Positions 40,685-52,284 are shown, counted from the first letter of the stretch. The stretch: 64,000 nucleotides of DNA from Agapetus fuscipes (GCA_951799405.1 OX637332.1:30356832-30420831), one strand, 5' to 3'. Notes: generated from the sequence alone by a model not told the origin. Numbers and translations: made by a program.

Positions 40685-42490
40685 TCTATTATATAAAAAT
40701 CTAGGGGGTATTTGCGTCTGTTTTTTTCGAATTTGTAAAAATGTTTTTCTAAAAAGTGTTTCTCTTGATAAACTGAACTAACGCTCGATTCCAGAATTTT
40801 TGGTGTTTGTTTGTTTGTTTGTTTGTTTGTTTGTCCGTTTGTCCGTTTGTTTGTATATTTGTACCATTATAGGCGCCCAGACCGTTTGCAGCACGATGCT
40901 GAAATTTTGCACACCCCCATAAAGTATCAGTAGCTAAACAACTGTCAGGGTCCAGATGACGTCACGTGCATATTTCGCATACCTGCGATACAGACTGAAA
41001 TTTGAAATCTTGCCGCTGGCGGCCATTTTAAATTTACAGGCTTGATATTCGAAACAGTCATGTCTCTTAGTAATTCAAAGAATTTTTGGAAGAAACTTTT
41101 TCGCAAAAAGTAAATTCTTCAAACAAAATTTGTAAATACCTACATAGAAAAAAAAAAAAAGTTCTAACTTTCAAGTCGCACAATGGGCGCATGTATCAAG
41201 TTGGAACATTGAAATTAGACATGCTATCTGAACATAAGTAGACTTACATATTTTCAAAAATACAACAAAATACATGAAGGATTAAGAGTAGCTGCCATAC
41301 ATTTTTTTTTGGTTTATTCAATATTTAACATTCAACTGGCGTTCATTGTACAATTCTGAAGATTTATTCTCAATGATCAAGTTTGTTTTGCTAATGTCAA
41401 CATTTTTTGAAATAAAACTTTTTTCAATGACAATTTTTTTCGAACAAAATTTTGAAAAACCTGATTTTCACAAAAAAGTCAACTTTATAAGTAAAAAAAT
41501 TAACTACTTTGATGCTACATTTACAATTCTAATTTTGCAAAGTGTAAAGATATGTAATAGGACAATCACGCCAAGTATAAATTTTGCATACCCGCGATAC
41601 CAACTAAAAAAATATATTAATCCGCAGGCGGCCATTTTGAATGTATAAGCCTGATACTCAAAGTTAAAATGCATTTTAGTAAATCCCATAATTGTTGGAA
41701 GAAACTTTTTTTCTGCGGCAAATTTCTTTGAACAAATATCAAAAAAGTAAAATTTCATACAAAGTGTCTTATATATAAAAATATAAAAAAAACTGAATCT
41801 TTTTTTATTTTATTTTCAAAAGTCTTTTTTTTTAAGAGTTCTGTCGATGGGTCGAACGTTTTCCCATACTAAGATTTTTTTTAGATTCAGAGTTTAGGCA
41901 TTTTGAGGTATCTTCAGGTACCAAGCAGTATCAGACACTAAAATATCGTGAAAAGTATCACAAGCAGTTTTAAGATATGAAAAGATAATTCAGAGCAGGA
42001 CGAGCAGTTTGAAGGCATTTCATGACAATAAGAGCAGCTTGAACAATCTAAAAAAAAAAGCACCAGTACCAACAAAACAATGCCGTTAGCAAATGCAGTC
42101 ATGTTTCATGCCACTATAAGACAATTGCTAGCAACACAGGTACGCTTAAGATACTATTACCAGCAAAACGAAAAAAGGGCAGAAAAAGACAAGTTACACA
42201 CTTAAATGATAATGAACGGGTCAAGCATCATGATAAACCATCACCAGAAAATTAAAGAGCAGAAATAAAAAGCAGGATAAAGACTTCAGCACCTGCACAA
42301 CAATAGGAAGTAGCACGATCAGGCCTGGGATTCTACCATAAAATTGTCCACTTTTTGTTGTTGTTGTTGGTCAGTTCTCATGTATCTTTTAAAAATCAAA
42401 GCAAGGGTAAAGTGTGCTGGCGAAGCCGGACTTTAAACTGCCCGTAGGGCCTAGCAGCCAACCGTGCGAGAGCGCGGTTTGGTCTGCTAG
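40685..42490 (+). mobile_element. Non-autonomous Helitron, copy 1
   Basis: 1806 bp starting TC (TCTATTATATAAAAATCTAG) after A and ending CTAG before T. A hairpin (AACCGTGC/GCGCGGTT) lies about 8 nt before the terminal CTGCTAG. Includes a (GTTT)n run, a TGACGTCACGTGCA site and no Rep/helicase ORF. Closely matches copy 2 at 46020-48180. Confidence 0.9.
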
Positions 42491-42749
42491 TATTATATAA
42501 AAATGTAAGGCCAATAATAATTCATGCAGGCACATGTTAGTTCGCGCTTACACATCGTCGCTGCATTTATAACATATCCTACGTGCACTTAAAACCATTC
42601 TGAGATAATCGAAAAATAATGTTTTAAAAAATAACTGCAGTAATTTGATTTCAAATAAAATATTTTTAAATTATAATAACTAATTTCTAGCTGAATTGAA
42701 AACGTTTTTCAAGAAAATATTCATTATTTATAAGAAAATTTAGCATTAT

Positions 42750-43632
42750 TACTTTTTGTATTATAAAGTATTGATTTTTTTTTGTATAGATTTCTTTTTA
42801 AGGTTTTGTTGTTTTTATATACTTAAATTGTATTTATTATTTGTATTCCTTGACGTATACGTTGGTATGAGGCTGACCACCTATACTGTAAAAAATGGTT
42901 CACTTTGCCAATGTCACCCCTGTGTCAGGGAGGGTCGGCAAAAGTTGTAGGGCTTATGTTAATTTGAGGTTTGGATTTTATTTGTAAGTACACATTCAGA
43001 ATTAGTAAGCGCGAACTACACGTGTTTGTTTGTGGGCATGCATTTGAGAGCCTGAAATGTTAATATATTGTTATGTAAATATGAAATATAAATATTGAAA
43101 TAAGGATGGGTAGTTATAGTTATAAGAATCTTCATAAGTATTGGTGGGTAGGATCGATAATTGTGTATAAGTGTAGAATTCTCTAGGCTAAGTAGGTATT
43201 TGTTATAATTATAGGAATTCTGTATTGTATTGGTGGTAGGATTGATGGTTGTGTGGAGAAGTCTCTATGTATTACGTGAAGCATCGAGAAATAATAATTA
43301 CTATGCCTTTCTGGAACTGTCTAGCAACTATAGGGTCTAGATTGTACTGCTTTAAAGAGTATAAAGGGTGCAAGTGGCCTGCAGGGCCAGCAGTATCATA
43401 CGAGATTTACAAACACATAGAACTAACTTGATCAGTGAGCAGAGACCAAGTGGAATAGTCGAGAAAGCTTTGTGAAAATAAATTATGTAAAAGTGTAAAA
43501 TAAACAACTGGATAAGAAGACCTGTGTATTTTAATTTGAAAGACTTTTGAACCCTAATTTCGTAACAATTGGTGTCAGGTGCGGAATTTTCCAAAAAAAA
43601 AATCATATCTATGCAACTTAGATTATAGATTC
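42750..43632 (+). mobile_element. LINE-G copy split by an LTR
   Basis: LINE-G from about 42765 (TTGTATAGATTTCTTTTTAA) to 43068, then LTR sequence, then its last bases at about 43604-43632 (ATATCTATGCAACTTAGATT). Confidence 0.82.
43069..43567 (+). mobile_element. LTR with adjoining primer-binding-like site
   Basis: 499 bp, TGTTATG to GTAACA. Immediately followed by ATTGGTGTCAGGTGCGGAAT, the kind of sequence found just inside the 5' LTR of insect Ty3/gypsy-type elements, then an A run. The internal region and second LTR are missing. A relative is at 1-417. Confidence 0.8.
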
Positions 43633-43805
43633 CATAATTTATGCACATACGTGCACATAGGAATAATTCACAGATTATTTTATCTACGGATTAATTACAC
43701 TATGTGCATTTAGGATTTATTCTTTATGACTTTCTATCCACTAAATAAGATTAAAGTATGGGGAAAAGTGAAGTATAGGAAAATAAAATAGTGATAGGGT
43801 AAGAA

Positions 43806-44092
43806 ACTGTAACTCGATCGCCATTCAGCTAGGGGTAGACAGAGCCTCCGCAGATTTGCCTCCATTTTTTCCTATCGTTGCATATTTCTTTCAACTCATT
43901 CACACACACCAACTTTTTCTTACATTTACTTCTTTTATGTTTGCTTGTTATGCCCCCCTTTTGTAACAATTTCACCACACTTCAATTTCTCCCCACTTCA
44001 CCCAATGTGGCTGCCACATTACCTGTGAAAATAAATAGGTTCCACTCTCCACGTGCGGTATAACACGGAAGAAAGTGTGCAGCTAACATAGT
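43806..44092 (-). mobile_element. LINE-T 3' end and a SINE-2 scrap
   Basis: 43806-43925 is inverted LINE-T (GTAACTCGATCGCCATTCAG, CTAGGGGTAGACAGAGCCTC). 44005-44092 is a plus-strand SINE-2 end (GTGAAAATAAATAGGTTCCA). Confidence 0.7.
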
Positions 44093-44429
44093 TTCGCTGT
44101 GATTTTAGTTACAAGACTGAATGGCAATATGGTAAAAATAGCTTCCTATTGCCAATGTCACCCCTCATTAGAAGGGAAATCACAAGAAATTCCACACAAA
44201 TTGCGTTCATTTGCAGTTTAATTGCAATTGCTTTATGTAATTGCACTTGTAACGCACATGTGTATGCGCGAACATACACAATAGTACTTAAATGTGTACA
44301 CATTCCCACTATTTCCTATCGCTTTATTTCAAATGGGTGGCATCGGAGTGAGAAATCCATAGATAAAAGAATAAAAGAAATCCATTTATGTTCAAAAGTG
44401 ATGTTAATTATTTGTATTTGTATGTGTGT

Positions 44430-44957
44430 TGTTTATTTAACCGTTGGCATGAGGCTGACCAACCGTACTGTAAAAAAACACTGCCGATGTGAGTGAGCCT
44501 TGTTTCAAAAAAGGTCGGTAAGAGTTACAACGCTTTATGTTCACTTGTAGTTTTTTTGTATAAATTCCTTTTATATAACAATTTTTGAAATATTTCAGCG
44601 GAAACTTTGTAGAACTCCGTTTTAATTTAAAAAAACGAAAAAAACTTTGTTGTATTCTACTATTATTTTTATTTAAACTTGTTACAAAAACAAACCAAAA
44701 TAATCGAGTTGACCAGTTTCGGCCTCTAGGCCATCTTCAGAGTAACTTTATATAATATACTTATTTTGTAAAAGGCTTATGCAGTAAATAAATAAATAAA
44801 TTTGAGATTTGGGTTTTTATTTTGCTAGTACACATGCGGCATGTGTAAGCGCAAACTTACACGTGTCTGCTTGTGGGCATACATTTTATATTTTAATCCT
44901 TGTATGAATATATTTGAAGTGTTTTTATCTTTGCAACTTAGATTATAGATTATATCG
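44430..44957 (+). mobile_element. LINE-G copy split by a retroelement fragment
   Basis: LINE-G from CGTTGGCATGAGGCTGACCA to TATGTTCACTTG, an insertion at about 44550-44800, then TTTGAGATTTGGGTTTTTAT to the tail. Confidence 0.82.
44550..44800 (-). mobile_element. Insertion with CTGAAGAT-hairpin-GAAAC motif
   Basis: On the minus strand, CTGAAGAT GGCCT AGA GGCC GAAACTGGTC at about 44740-44710. Flanked by an AAATAAATAAATAAA run. Same motif logic as 39240 and 63827. Confidence 0.6.
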
Positions 44958-44998
44958 ATAAATAGCTCAAGCATATTTGTGAAAACCATATTTATAAA

Positions 44999-45112
44999 AA
45001 TACCGGTAAGGTTTACTCAGCCGTTACAAGAAATGGAAACCGACTCGTGAGTTGTTATCGTAAGACCAACCCCCTTACCTTACGACCCCTTCAGGCACAT
45101 TGCAGTAAAAAG
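44999..45112 (+). mobile_element. SINE-2 middle fragment, diverged
   Basis: ACCGGTAAGGTTTACTCAGC to GACCCCTTCAGGCACATTG. Confidence 0.7.
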
Positions 45113-45233
45113 TAGTTATTTGTGAAACCATTAGTAAGAATCTAAGTTACAAAGACATAATCATTCAAGATTCATACATAATGCATGCCTTCCAGCAGAT
45201 AGGCGTAAAATTGCGCTTATACACGCTACAATA

Positions 45234-45562
45234 TGTCCGGTCGATAGCTCAGTTGGTAGAGTGCTTGCATTCTACCCCGTGAGCTCGGGTTCGAATCCCA
45301 CCGAGGAGGGTGTCAGAAATGATTTCCTCTTTCGGTGTTTATTTCAAATCCCATAATAAAAATACCGGCAAGGTTTACTCAGCCTTCACAAGAAATGAGT
45401 AACAGCCCCCTCGGGAGCTGGGAAACCCCCACTTCAACTAAAGTGGTTGGCGTAAGGCCGGCCCCCTTACCTGTAAAAATAAATAGGTTCAACTCGCCAC
45501 ATGCGACCCCTTCGGGAATAACGCGGCAAGAAGTTACACTAAATGTGTAGCTTAGTTGCGTT
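45234..45562 (+). mobile_element. SINE-2, full length
   Basis: GTCCGGTCGATAGCTCAGTT (box A), GAGCTCGGGTTCGAATCCCA (box B), whole body, ends GTGTAGCTTAGTTGCG and a T run. One of the two best copies. Confidence 0.92.
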
Positions 45563-45584
45563 TTTTTTTTTTTTTGCACATTCA

Positions 45585-45692
45585 ACAAAATCGCAAATGA
45601 ACATAAATCCCGCATCTCTTGCTGCCCTTCCCTGAAAAAGGGTGACATTGGCACAGTGAAACATTTTTTTAGAGTATGTGTGTAAGTACGGA
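45585..45692 (-). mobile_element. LINE-G fragment
   Basis: Inverted: AATCGCAAATGAACATAAAT to GGGTGACATTGGCACAGTGA. Confidence 0.72.
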
Positions 45693-45839
45693 GATAAGGT
45701 ATAAACATTTGACAAATACAAAAAACTGACTAAAAATGTATAAATACCTTAACAAAATTAAAGAACAATATACAAAGGAAAAATTAAGCAAGCCATAGAA
45801 AATTTTAAGAATTAACCAGGGCAGAATTTAAGGCCAGTC

Positions 45840-45960
45840 GATAGCTTAATGGTTAGAGAAAGCAATGTACATGCTAAAGGCGTAAGGTTTGAAACTGACA
45901 GGGGTTTATTTTAATGACAAATGAATTTTTTCGAAATTAAGATTTTACCCCGGTTCAAAT
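45840..45960 (+). repeat. tRNA-like SINE scrap, unnamed family
   Basis: GCCAGTCGATAGCTTAATGG resembles a box A and GTAAGGTTTGAAACTGAC a box B; distinct from SINE-1 to -3. Its continuation appears at 48302-48480 on the other side of the nested elements. Confidence 0.5.
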
Positions 45961-46566
45961 ACCGACCAGGGCTGGAAGTCTCATCACCACGGTAATTCTT
46001 ACCTCCCGAACATCGGTAATCTTATATATAAAAAAGGAAGGGGTATTTGCGTCTGTTTTTTTCGAATTTGCAAAAATGTTTTTCTAAAAAGTGTTTCTCT
46101 TGACAAACTGAACTAACGCTGTGTTCCAGAATTTTTGGTGTTTGTTTGTCTGTTTGTTTGTCCGTTTGTTTGTATATTTGTACCACTATAGGCGCCCAGA
46201 CCGTTCGCAGCACGATGCTGTTATTTTGCATACCCCCATAAAATGCTCAAACTTAAACAACTGTCAGGGTCCGGATGACGTCACGTGCATATTTCGTATA
46301 CCTGCGATACAGACTGAAAATTGAAATCTTGCCGCTGGCGGCCATTTTGAATTTACAGGCTTGATGTTCGAAACAGTCATGTCTCTTAGTAATTTTAACA
46401 ACTTTTGGAAGAAACTTTTTCGCAAAAAGTAAATTATTCAAACAAAGTTTGTAAATACCTACATAGAAAAAAATACAAAACAATATCTTTCAGTTGGCAC
46501 AACAGGCGCATGCATTAAGTTGGAACAATGAAATTGAACATGCCACCTTAACATAAACAGACTTAA

Positions 46567-46655
46567 AAAACGCAACGCAACTAAGCTACACATTTAGTGT
46601 AACTTCTTGCCGCGTTATCCCCGAAGGGGTCGCATGTGGCGAGTTGAACCTATTT
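46567..46655 (-). mobile_element. SINE-2 end nested in Helitron
   Basis: CGCAACGCAACTAAGCTACA to CGCATGTGGCGAGTTGAACC; truncated to the last 90 bp of the SINE. Confidence 0.85.
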
Positions 46656-47079
46656 TACATATTTTAAAAAATACAACACAATACATGAAGGATTAAGAGT
46701 AGCTGCGATACATTTTTTTTGGTTTCTTCAATATTTAACACTCTCCTGGCGTTTATTTTAAAATTCTGAAGGTTTATTTACAATGATCAAGTTTTTTTTG
46801 TAAATGTCAATATTTTTTGGAAGAAAACTTTTTTCAATGACAATTTTTTTCAAACAAAATTTTGAAAAACCTGATTTTCACAAAAAAGTCAAATTTATAA
46901 GTAAAAAAATCAACTATTTTGATGATACATATACAATTATAATTTAGCGAAATGTAATGATATGTAATATGGCAATCACGCCAAGTATATATTTTGCATA
47001 CTTGCTATACAAACTAAAAAATATATTGCTCTGCAGGCGACCATTTTGAATTTATAGGCCTCATACTCGAATTTTGAAT

Positions 47080-47330
47080 GTCTAATCTAATCTAATCTAA
47101 GCTGCAAAGATATATATCATTTAAGATTTATATTAAATGCATTCCCACAAGCAGACATGTATAATTTCGCGCTAACACATGCCGCATGTGGACCTACAAT
47201 ATAAAAACCCAATCTCAAATGAACATAAGCCTTGCAACTCTTGCCGTCCTTCCCTGAAACAGGGGTGACATTGGCAAAGTGAACCAATTTTTTTACAGTA
47301 TGGGTGGTCAGCCACATAACAAATGCATTA
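47080..47330 (-). mobile_element. LINE-G nested in Helitron
   Basis: Inverted, with a clear TCTAATCTAATCTAATCTAA tail and 3' UTR to GGGTGGTCAGCCACATAAC. Absent at the same point in Helitron copy 1. Confidence 0.9.
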
Positions 47331-48547
47331 TAGTAAACGAATGCATTATGCACGAATGCATTATAGTAAATTCCATAAATGTTGGAAGAAAATTTTTTTC
47401 TACGGCAAATTTCTTTGAACAAATATTTAAAAAGTAAAATTTCATACAAAGTGTCTTATATATAAAAATAAAAAAAGTTAAAAAGTTTATTTTTTTTTAA
47501 TTTTCAAAAGTCATTTTTTTCTTAGAGTTCTGTCGATGGGTCGAACGTTTTCCCATACTTAGATTTTTTGTAGATTGTGAGTTTAGGCATTTTGAGGTAT
47601 CTTCAGGTACCAAGCAGTATCAGACACTAAAATATCGTGAAAAGTATCACAAGCAGTTTTAAGATGTCAAAAGATAATTCAGAGCAGGACGAGCAGTTTG
47701 AAGGCATTTCATGACAATAAGAGCAGCTGGAACAATCTAAAAACAAAAGCACCAGTACCAACAAAACAATGCCGTATAGCAAACGCAGTCATGTTTCATG
47801 CCACTATAAGACAACTGCTAGCAACACAGGTACGCTTAAGATACTATTACCAGCAAAACGAAAAAAGGGCAGAAAAAGACAAGTTATACACTTAAATGAT
47901 AATGAACGGGTCGAGCATCATTATAAACCATCACCAGAAAATTAAAGAGCAGAAATAAAAAACAGGATAAAGACTTCAGCACCTGCACAACAATAGGAAG
48001 TAGCACGATCAGGCCTGGGATTCTACCATAAAATTGTCCACTTTTTGTTGTTATTGTTGGTCAGTTCTCATGTATCTTTTAAAAATCAAAGCAAGGGTAA
48101 AGTGTGCTGGCGAAGCCGGAGCTTAAACTGCCCGTAGGGCCTAGCAGCCAACCGTGCGAGAGCGCGGTTTGGTCTGCTAGTATTGTATAAAGACTAATCA
48201 GCTGTTTACTTGCGGCCATCTTGGATTGACAGGTCTTCATACAAATATTACCGATATTCGGTAGGTAAGAATTACCGTGATGATGAGACTTCCAGCCCAG
48301 GTTTATTCGACCCTTACAAAAAAATGATATCTCATTGCTCGTTAGATCAAAGGTTAAAGCGTTCGCTATGTGTGTGAAAGGTCACAGGTTAGACACTAAC
48401 TGATGTTGGAAATGATTTTTCTTTACCGGCGTTTTCTATTTTCTTTTTACAGTTCCAAGTACCGGCACGGTCAACTTAGCCGTAAAAATAAAATTATATC
48501 TTGCTCTTTTAACAACCGGAAATTGGGTCTTTAAATATTATTCATTA

Positions 48548-49015
48548 TAATTCCTTGACTCATAGATTGGTGAGTCTGACTTACTGTAAAAATGGTTCAC
48601 TTCGCCAATGTCAACACTGCTTCAGGGAAAGTCGGAAAAAAATTCGCAGGGTTTATGTTCATTTGAGGTTTTGATTTAATTTTTTGTAAGTGCACATGCA
48701 GCGTTTGTAAGCGTGAACTTGCACGTGTCTGTTTGCGGGCATGCAATTTTAAATAATTATTATAAACATATCTTTGAAACTTAGATTATAGATTACTTTG
48801 GTGAAAGGGTGAGGAATGATTAAGTAAGAGAATAATGTTCTCAAAAAAGAAGAATGTAAAAAGAGAATAAAACTAAGTTTTTACAATGGTGTGGACGCAT
48901 GGAGCGAATGCATGATGAAGTTCTTTGCAAAAAGAGATGGATGTCGCAGTGGAGGGGAAAAGCGAGAAAAGTATGGATAAACCAAATTACTGAAATTGCG
49001 AATGATTGAGATGTC
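48548..49015 (+). mobile_element. LINE-G copy and a LINE RT scrap
   Basis: 48548-48800 is LINE-G (CTTGACTCATAGATTGGTGA to AGATTATAGATTAC). 48800-49015 encodes in one frame QWCGRMERMHDEVLCKKRWM and VWINQITEIAND, a degraded LINE RT end. Confidence 0.75.
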
Positions 49016-49259
49016 TTGTGCTTTTCACAACACGTTTGATCCGTAGCTGTTCCATAGATAATCGTTTTATGTATGGGAAATTCAAATTAGGTGGCGGTTG
49101 AGCCACGGATTTGCTGTGTGTGAATAACACCGTAAGGCTTTTATTAAAAAAAACATAAGTAAGTATTATGTATTGTTTTTATTTTATTTTAAATGTTTGT
49201 TATATTGTTCGTATTGAATTTCATAGTTTTTTTTTTTTTTGTATACTCCAATGTCAATT

Positions 49260-49572
49260 ATTATTTTTGTTCCTTGACTTAAAGCTTAGTACGAATCTGA
49301 CTACTGTTTCAGGAAAATATGACCAGAATTGATAGGTTTATGTTCTTTTTTATAAAAATTCAATAGAAAAATCAAATTTTTAATTCAATTTTTGCTAAAA
49401 CGATTTCGCCTAATGAGTAATCTTCATTTAGGTTTATGTTCGTTTGAATTTCGGGTATTGCATTGCAGGTTCACATGCGGCATGTGAAAGCGCGATCTCC
49501 GCAAGTTTGTGTGTGGGAATGCATTAAATGTGAAAATGTTCACATATATTTGCAACTTAGATTACAGATTTT
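49260..49572 (+). mobile_element. LINE-G copy carrying an 83-bp retroposed insertion
   Basis: TTCCTTGACTTAAAGCTTAG to CTTAGATTACAGATT, interrupted at 49346-49428. Confidence 0.8.
49346..49428 (-). mobile_element. 83-bp insertion with 13-bp target duplication
   Basis: TAGGTTTATGTTC occurs at 49333-49345 and again at 49429-49441. Read on the minus strand the insert starts ATGAAGATTACTCATTAGGC, continues GAAATCG and ends in an A-rich tail, so it looks like a reverse-transcribed short RNA. Confidence 0.82.
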
Positions 49573-49884
49573 ACACAAAACGTTATTTAATACCTTTGCT
49601 TATCGCCTAGAGCAGAATTCCTTATAATTAAAATTATTATTTTTGTCACGTAAAGGAAGACAGTATCAAATGTCTTCATATTTTAATCTAACAAAGCAAA
49701 ACGACACCTATACTTGTCTGGTTCACAGACTCTTAAATTTCATATGATGATTTTATCTTGTGCCCTGTAGTTATATCAATAGATATAACTACACTACTTT
49801 GTAAAATGTAAAATTCACTGGTTGATAAAAAAAAAACCTTGTTATTACTAAACATGATAACTCTGTCACTGTTTTTTCCCTTCA

Positions 49885-50358
49885 TAATCTATAATCTAAG
49901 CTGCAAAGATATGTTAACATTTAAGGCTCATATAAAATGCATGCCCACAGGCCGACACATGTATGTTCGCGCCTACACATTCTGCATGCGTGCATACAAA
50001 TAAACAAAACCTCACATCAACATAAACCTTGCAACTCCTGCCGCCTTTCCCTGAAAACGGGGTGGCATTGGCAAAAGTGAACCGATTTTTACAGCACGGG
50101 GGGTTCCTTGACTTATAGGTTGGTATGCAGCTGACCACCCATGCTGTAAAAATGGTTCACTTTGCCAATGTCACCCCTGTTTCAGGGAAGAACGGCAAGA
50201 GTTGCAGGGTGTATGTCCATTTGAGATTTGGTTTTTATGTTGTAGGTTCACATGACGCATGTGTAAGCGCGAACTTGTACGTGTCTGGTTGTGAGAATGC
50301 ATGTAATGTGAATTTTCAATGTAACATATCTTTGTAACTTAGATTAGATTGGGGGTCA
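49885..50358. mobile_element. Head-to-head LINE-G pair
   Basis: 49885-50103 is an inverted copy and 50104-50358 a plus copy; they abut at GCACGGGGGGTTCCTTGACT, so the tails point outwards. A short inverted piece (CAGCCTCATACCAACC) follows at 50352-50390. Confidence 0.82.
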
Positions 50359-50399
50359 GCCTCATACCAACCTATCAGTCAAGGATAGGATTAGATAGG

Positions 50400-50637
50400 A
50401 TAGATTAATAAAATAATATTAGGCTGATTATTTATTCGGATGGTAACAAAGACAATATTTATAGTGCAGTTTTGTGATAAATCACTGCAAGGGCACTAAT
50501 CAACTGTAATGTTTCCGAAACAAACATGTCTTCAATCCCGACCTAAACGCACTTGCACTCTATACGGCTCTAAGCTCATGGGGTAGGGCATTCCACAGTA
50601 CGGGGCCGGCCATAGTACTTCGCCTTATTAGATCATT
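50400..50637. repeat. Unassigned repeat-like segment
   Basis: Starts AATAATATTAGGCTGATTAT, like a SINE-1 type B end, then moderately GC-rich sequence up to the LINE at 50638. No ORF supported. Confidence 0.4.
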
Positions 50638-51022
50638 TTGGAACAGTCAATTTATTCACAGCAGTACTTCTTGCATATCTTAGCCCTGAACGGCACTGCA
50701 CCCCCATGTCTCGCTGAGCTATGCTCTGTCGATGGGACTTCAAAAAGACCACTACGCTCTGCCCTTACTGCTGTCAACAAGGTTATAGTGCCCAATAGAG
50801 CAAACACATCAAACTTTGCAGACAGAAGCTTTGCGGTGGCCGGGCCGGTGGCCTGGAACAATTTACCCATCGGTGTTCGCGCGAACCAGCCTACCACCAC
50901 CTTCAGAAAGGAACTGAAGACACTACTTTTCTCGAGAAGCCATGGCGCCCTTGAGATGGTCCTGGACCATTAAATGGCGCCACAGGAAAGAAATCATCCA
51001 TCATCATCATCATCATCATCTT
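50638..51022 (+). pseudogene. CR1/L2/Rex1-type LINE C-terminus
   Basis: One open frame of 111 codons encodes ALNGTAPPCLAELC, then RSFAVAGPVAWNNLPIGVRA and FRKELKTLLFSR, stop, and a CATCATCATC tail. This order (LRSA, RSFAVAGP-AWN-LP, TFR-LKT-LF) is the standard end of that LINE group. 5'-truncated; the surviving part is open, so it may be a young insertion. Confidence 0.88.
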
Positions 51023-51124
51023 AATGCCAGCCACTTACCCTTCACTGTGTCCATCAAAAAAGTGAAATATAAACAGACTATGTAAGCACGCGCTTTCACA
51101 CGCAGCAACTCGAGCTGATTTTCC

Positions 51125-51290
51125 CTGGTATAGGTTAGCCAATTGGCAAAGACAATATTGTGTCGTCACCTGGCCGGGTTGCTAGGGAAAAGGCATAAAA
51201 ATATTTTTTACAGTCCCATTCGAGACTGACGTATTCTCGCCGAGAAAAAAGTTCCAAATTCAAAAATGTTCCGACCGCATTTTACAATGG
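51125..51290. repeat. GGGTTGCTAGG repeat family copy
   Basis: CACCTGGCCGGGTTGCTAGG, then CAGTCCCATTCGAGACTGAC and AAAAGTTCCAAATTCAAAAA. Relatives near 26450, 27230, 37500, 52440, 54000, 58640 and 59515. No termini defined. Confidence 0.65.
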
Positions 51291-51340
51291 GTGGCCAGCC
51301 CCAACGAAATTATTTTTAATTTAAGAACAAAAATAATTAG

Positions 51341-51632
51341 ATAATAATAATACTAGGATGTTATATTTGGTGAGCGCTGTTTTAGTGTGAATCAAACCTA
51401 AGGAGCCCTCTGCGAGCTTGGACGTAGCTATAGAAAGAGCCAATTCTCAAGCAAGACCCAGTTGCTGACTTGCTGTAAGGCCGGATGGACCATTGGTATG
51501 TGAATTTTTTATCCAAGCGAAGAACATATTTGAAAATATAAATGCTACATTTTTGGTGCTCCAACGGGATTCGAATCCATGACTTTCCATTTACGAGTCC
51601 GAAGCGCTAACCACTTGATTACGGACCGTTCA
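51341..51632 (-). mobile_element. SINE-1, type B tail
   Basis: Inverted: AATAATAATACTAGGATGTT tail, AGGAGCCCTCTGCGAGC, body, head ending TGATTACGGACCGTTC. Confidence 0.82.
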
Positions 51633-51939
51633 TAAAATATATTACTTACTTTCGTTATTCGTGGATATTCTGTATAACAACTTGAAATAAAATATCTTGA
51701 AAATACAGATTATTATTTTTAGCCTTTTAAAACCTACATTTTTTTTTACTGATTTGAAAAATATTCCAGCCATTCAATACTCTTTGAAATAATTGGAAAC
51801 AACATGGCTTTCTTGCAATTTCAAACAGAAAATAATATAACAGTTCAAATACAATAATTATCTATTTAATATGTAGGTTAACATATTATCAATAATATTA
51901 TTACTGTCGGAAAATTGTTTGCCATTTTACAGTCTCGCA

Positions 51940-52100
51940 TCTCTCTCCAATCTTCCCCCGCCCCGCACGTACCTACAGGCTGCGTGACGTCACACAAATC
52001 TGTGACGTCCCCGCGAACGTTGGCCAGAACCGAAATTGTTCCGGGCCCCCGTCGGCGGCGTGCCGTGCCGTCCGTCGAACGTTGTCTTGGCGAGATTTTT
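51940..52100. promoter_or_regulatory. CpG-rich patch with paired TGACGTC sites
   Basis: GC-rich stretch (GGGCCCCCGTCGGCGGCGTG) in AT-rich DNA, with GCGTGACGTCACA and TGTGACGTCC about 20 bp apart. Could be a promoter for an undetected transcript or a repeat; no exon identified. Confidence 0.3.
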
Positions 52101-52284
52101 TTTACAGAAGTTGCCATCGGGCGGGCACCAGAGTTTCGGTACGTACTTGCAAGCATCACCAGAACGGATATTGTTAGGAGAAAATCGATAATTTTTGTTG
52201 CATATAATATTATAATGATTGTTTATTAAAAAATAACAACCTTGTTACACCCAAACAGAGAAAAAGGATTTATCGAAACCAATA

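Larger units (their letters stand above)
46020..48180 (+). mobile_element. Non-autonomous Helitron, copy 2
   Basis: 2161 bp, TC (TCTTATATATAAAAAAGG) after A to CTAG before T, with the same 3' hairpin as copy 1. Longer because of two insertions: an inverted SINE-2 end (46567-46655) and an inverted LINE-G (47080-47330). Confidence 0.9.
45967..48300. mobile_element. Inverted-repeat MITE split by Helitron copy 2
   Basis: Left arm 45967-46019 (GGGCTGGAAGTCTCATCACC) and right arm 48235-48300 (GGTAAGAATTACCGTGATGA, ending CTTCCAGCCC) are inverted copies of each other; the Helitron sits between them. Confidence 0.8.

Noticed and set aside
40354..40704. 116-codon ORF starting in the CpG patch
   Set aside because: No recognised domain and it runs into the Helitron start; more likely chance opening.
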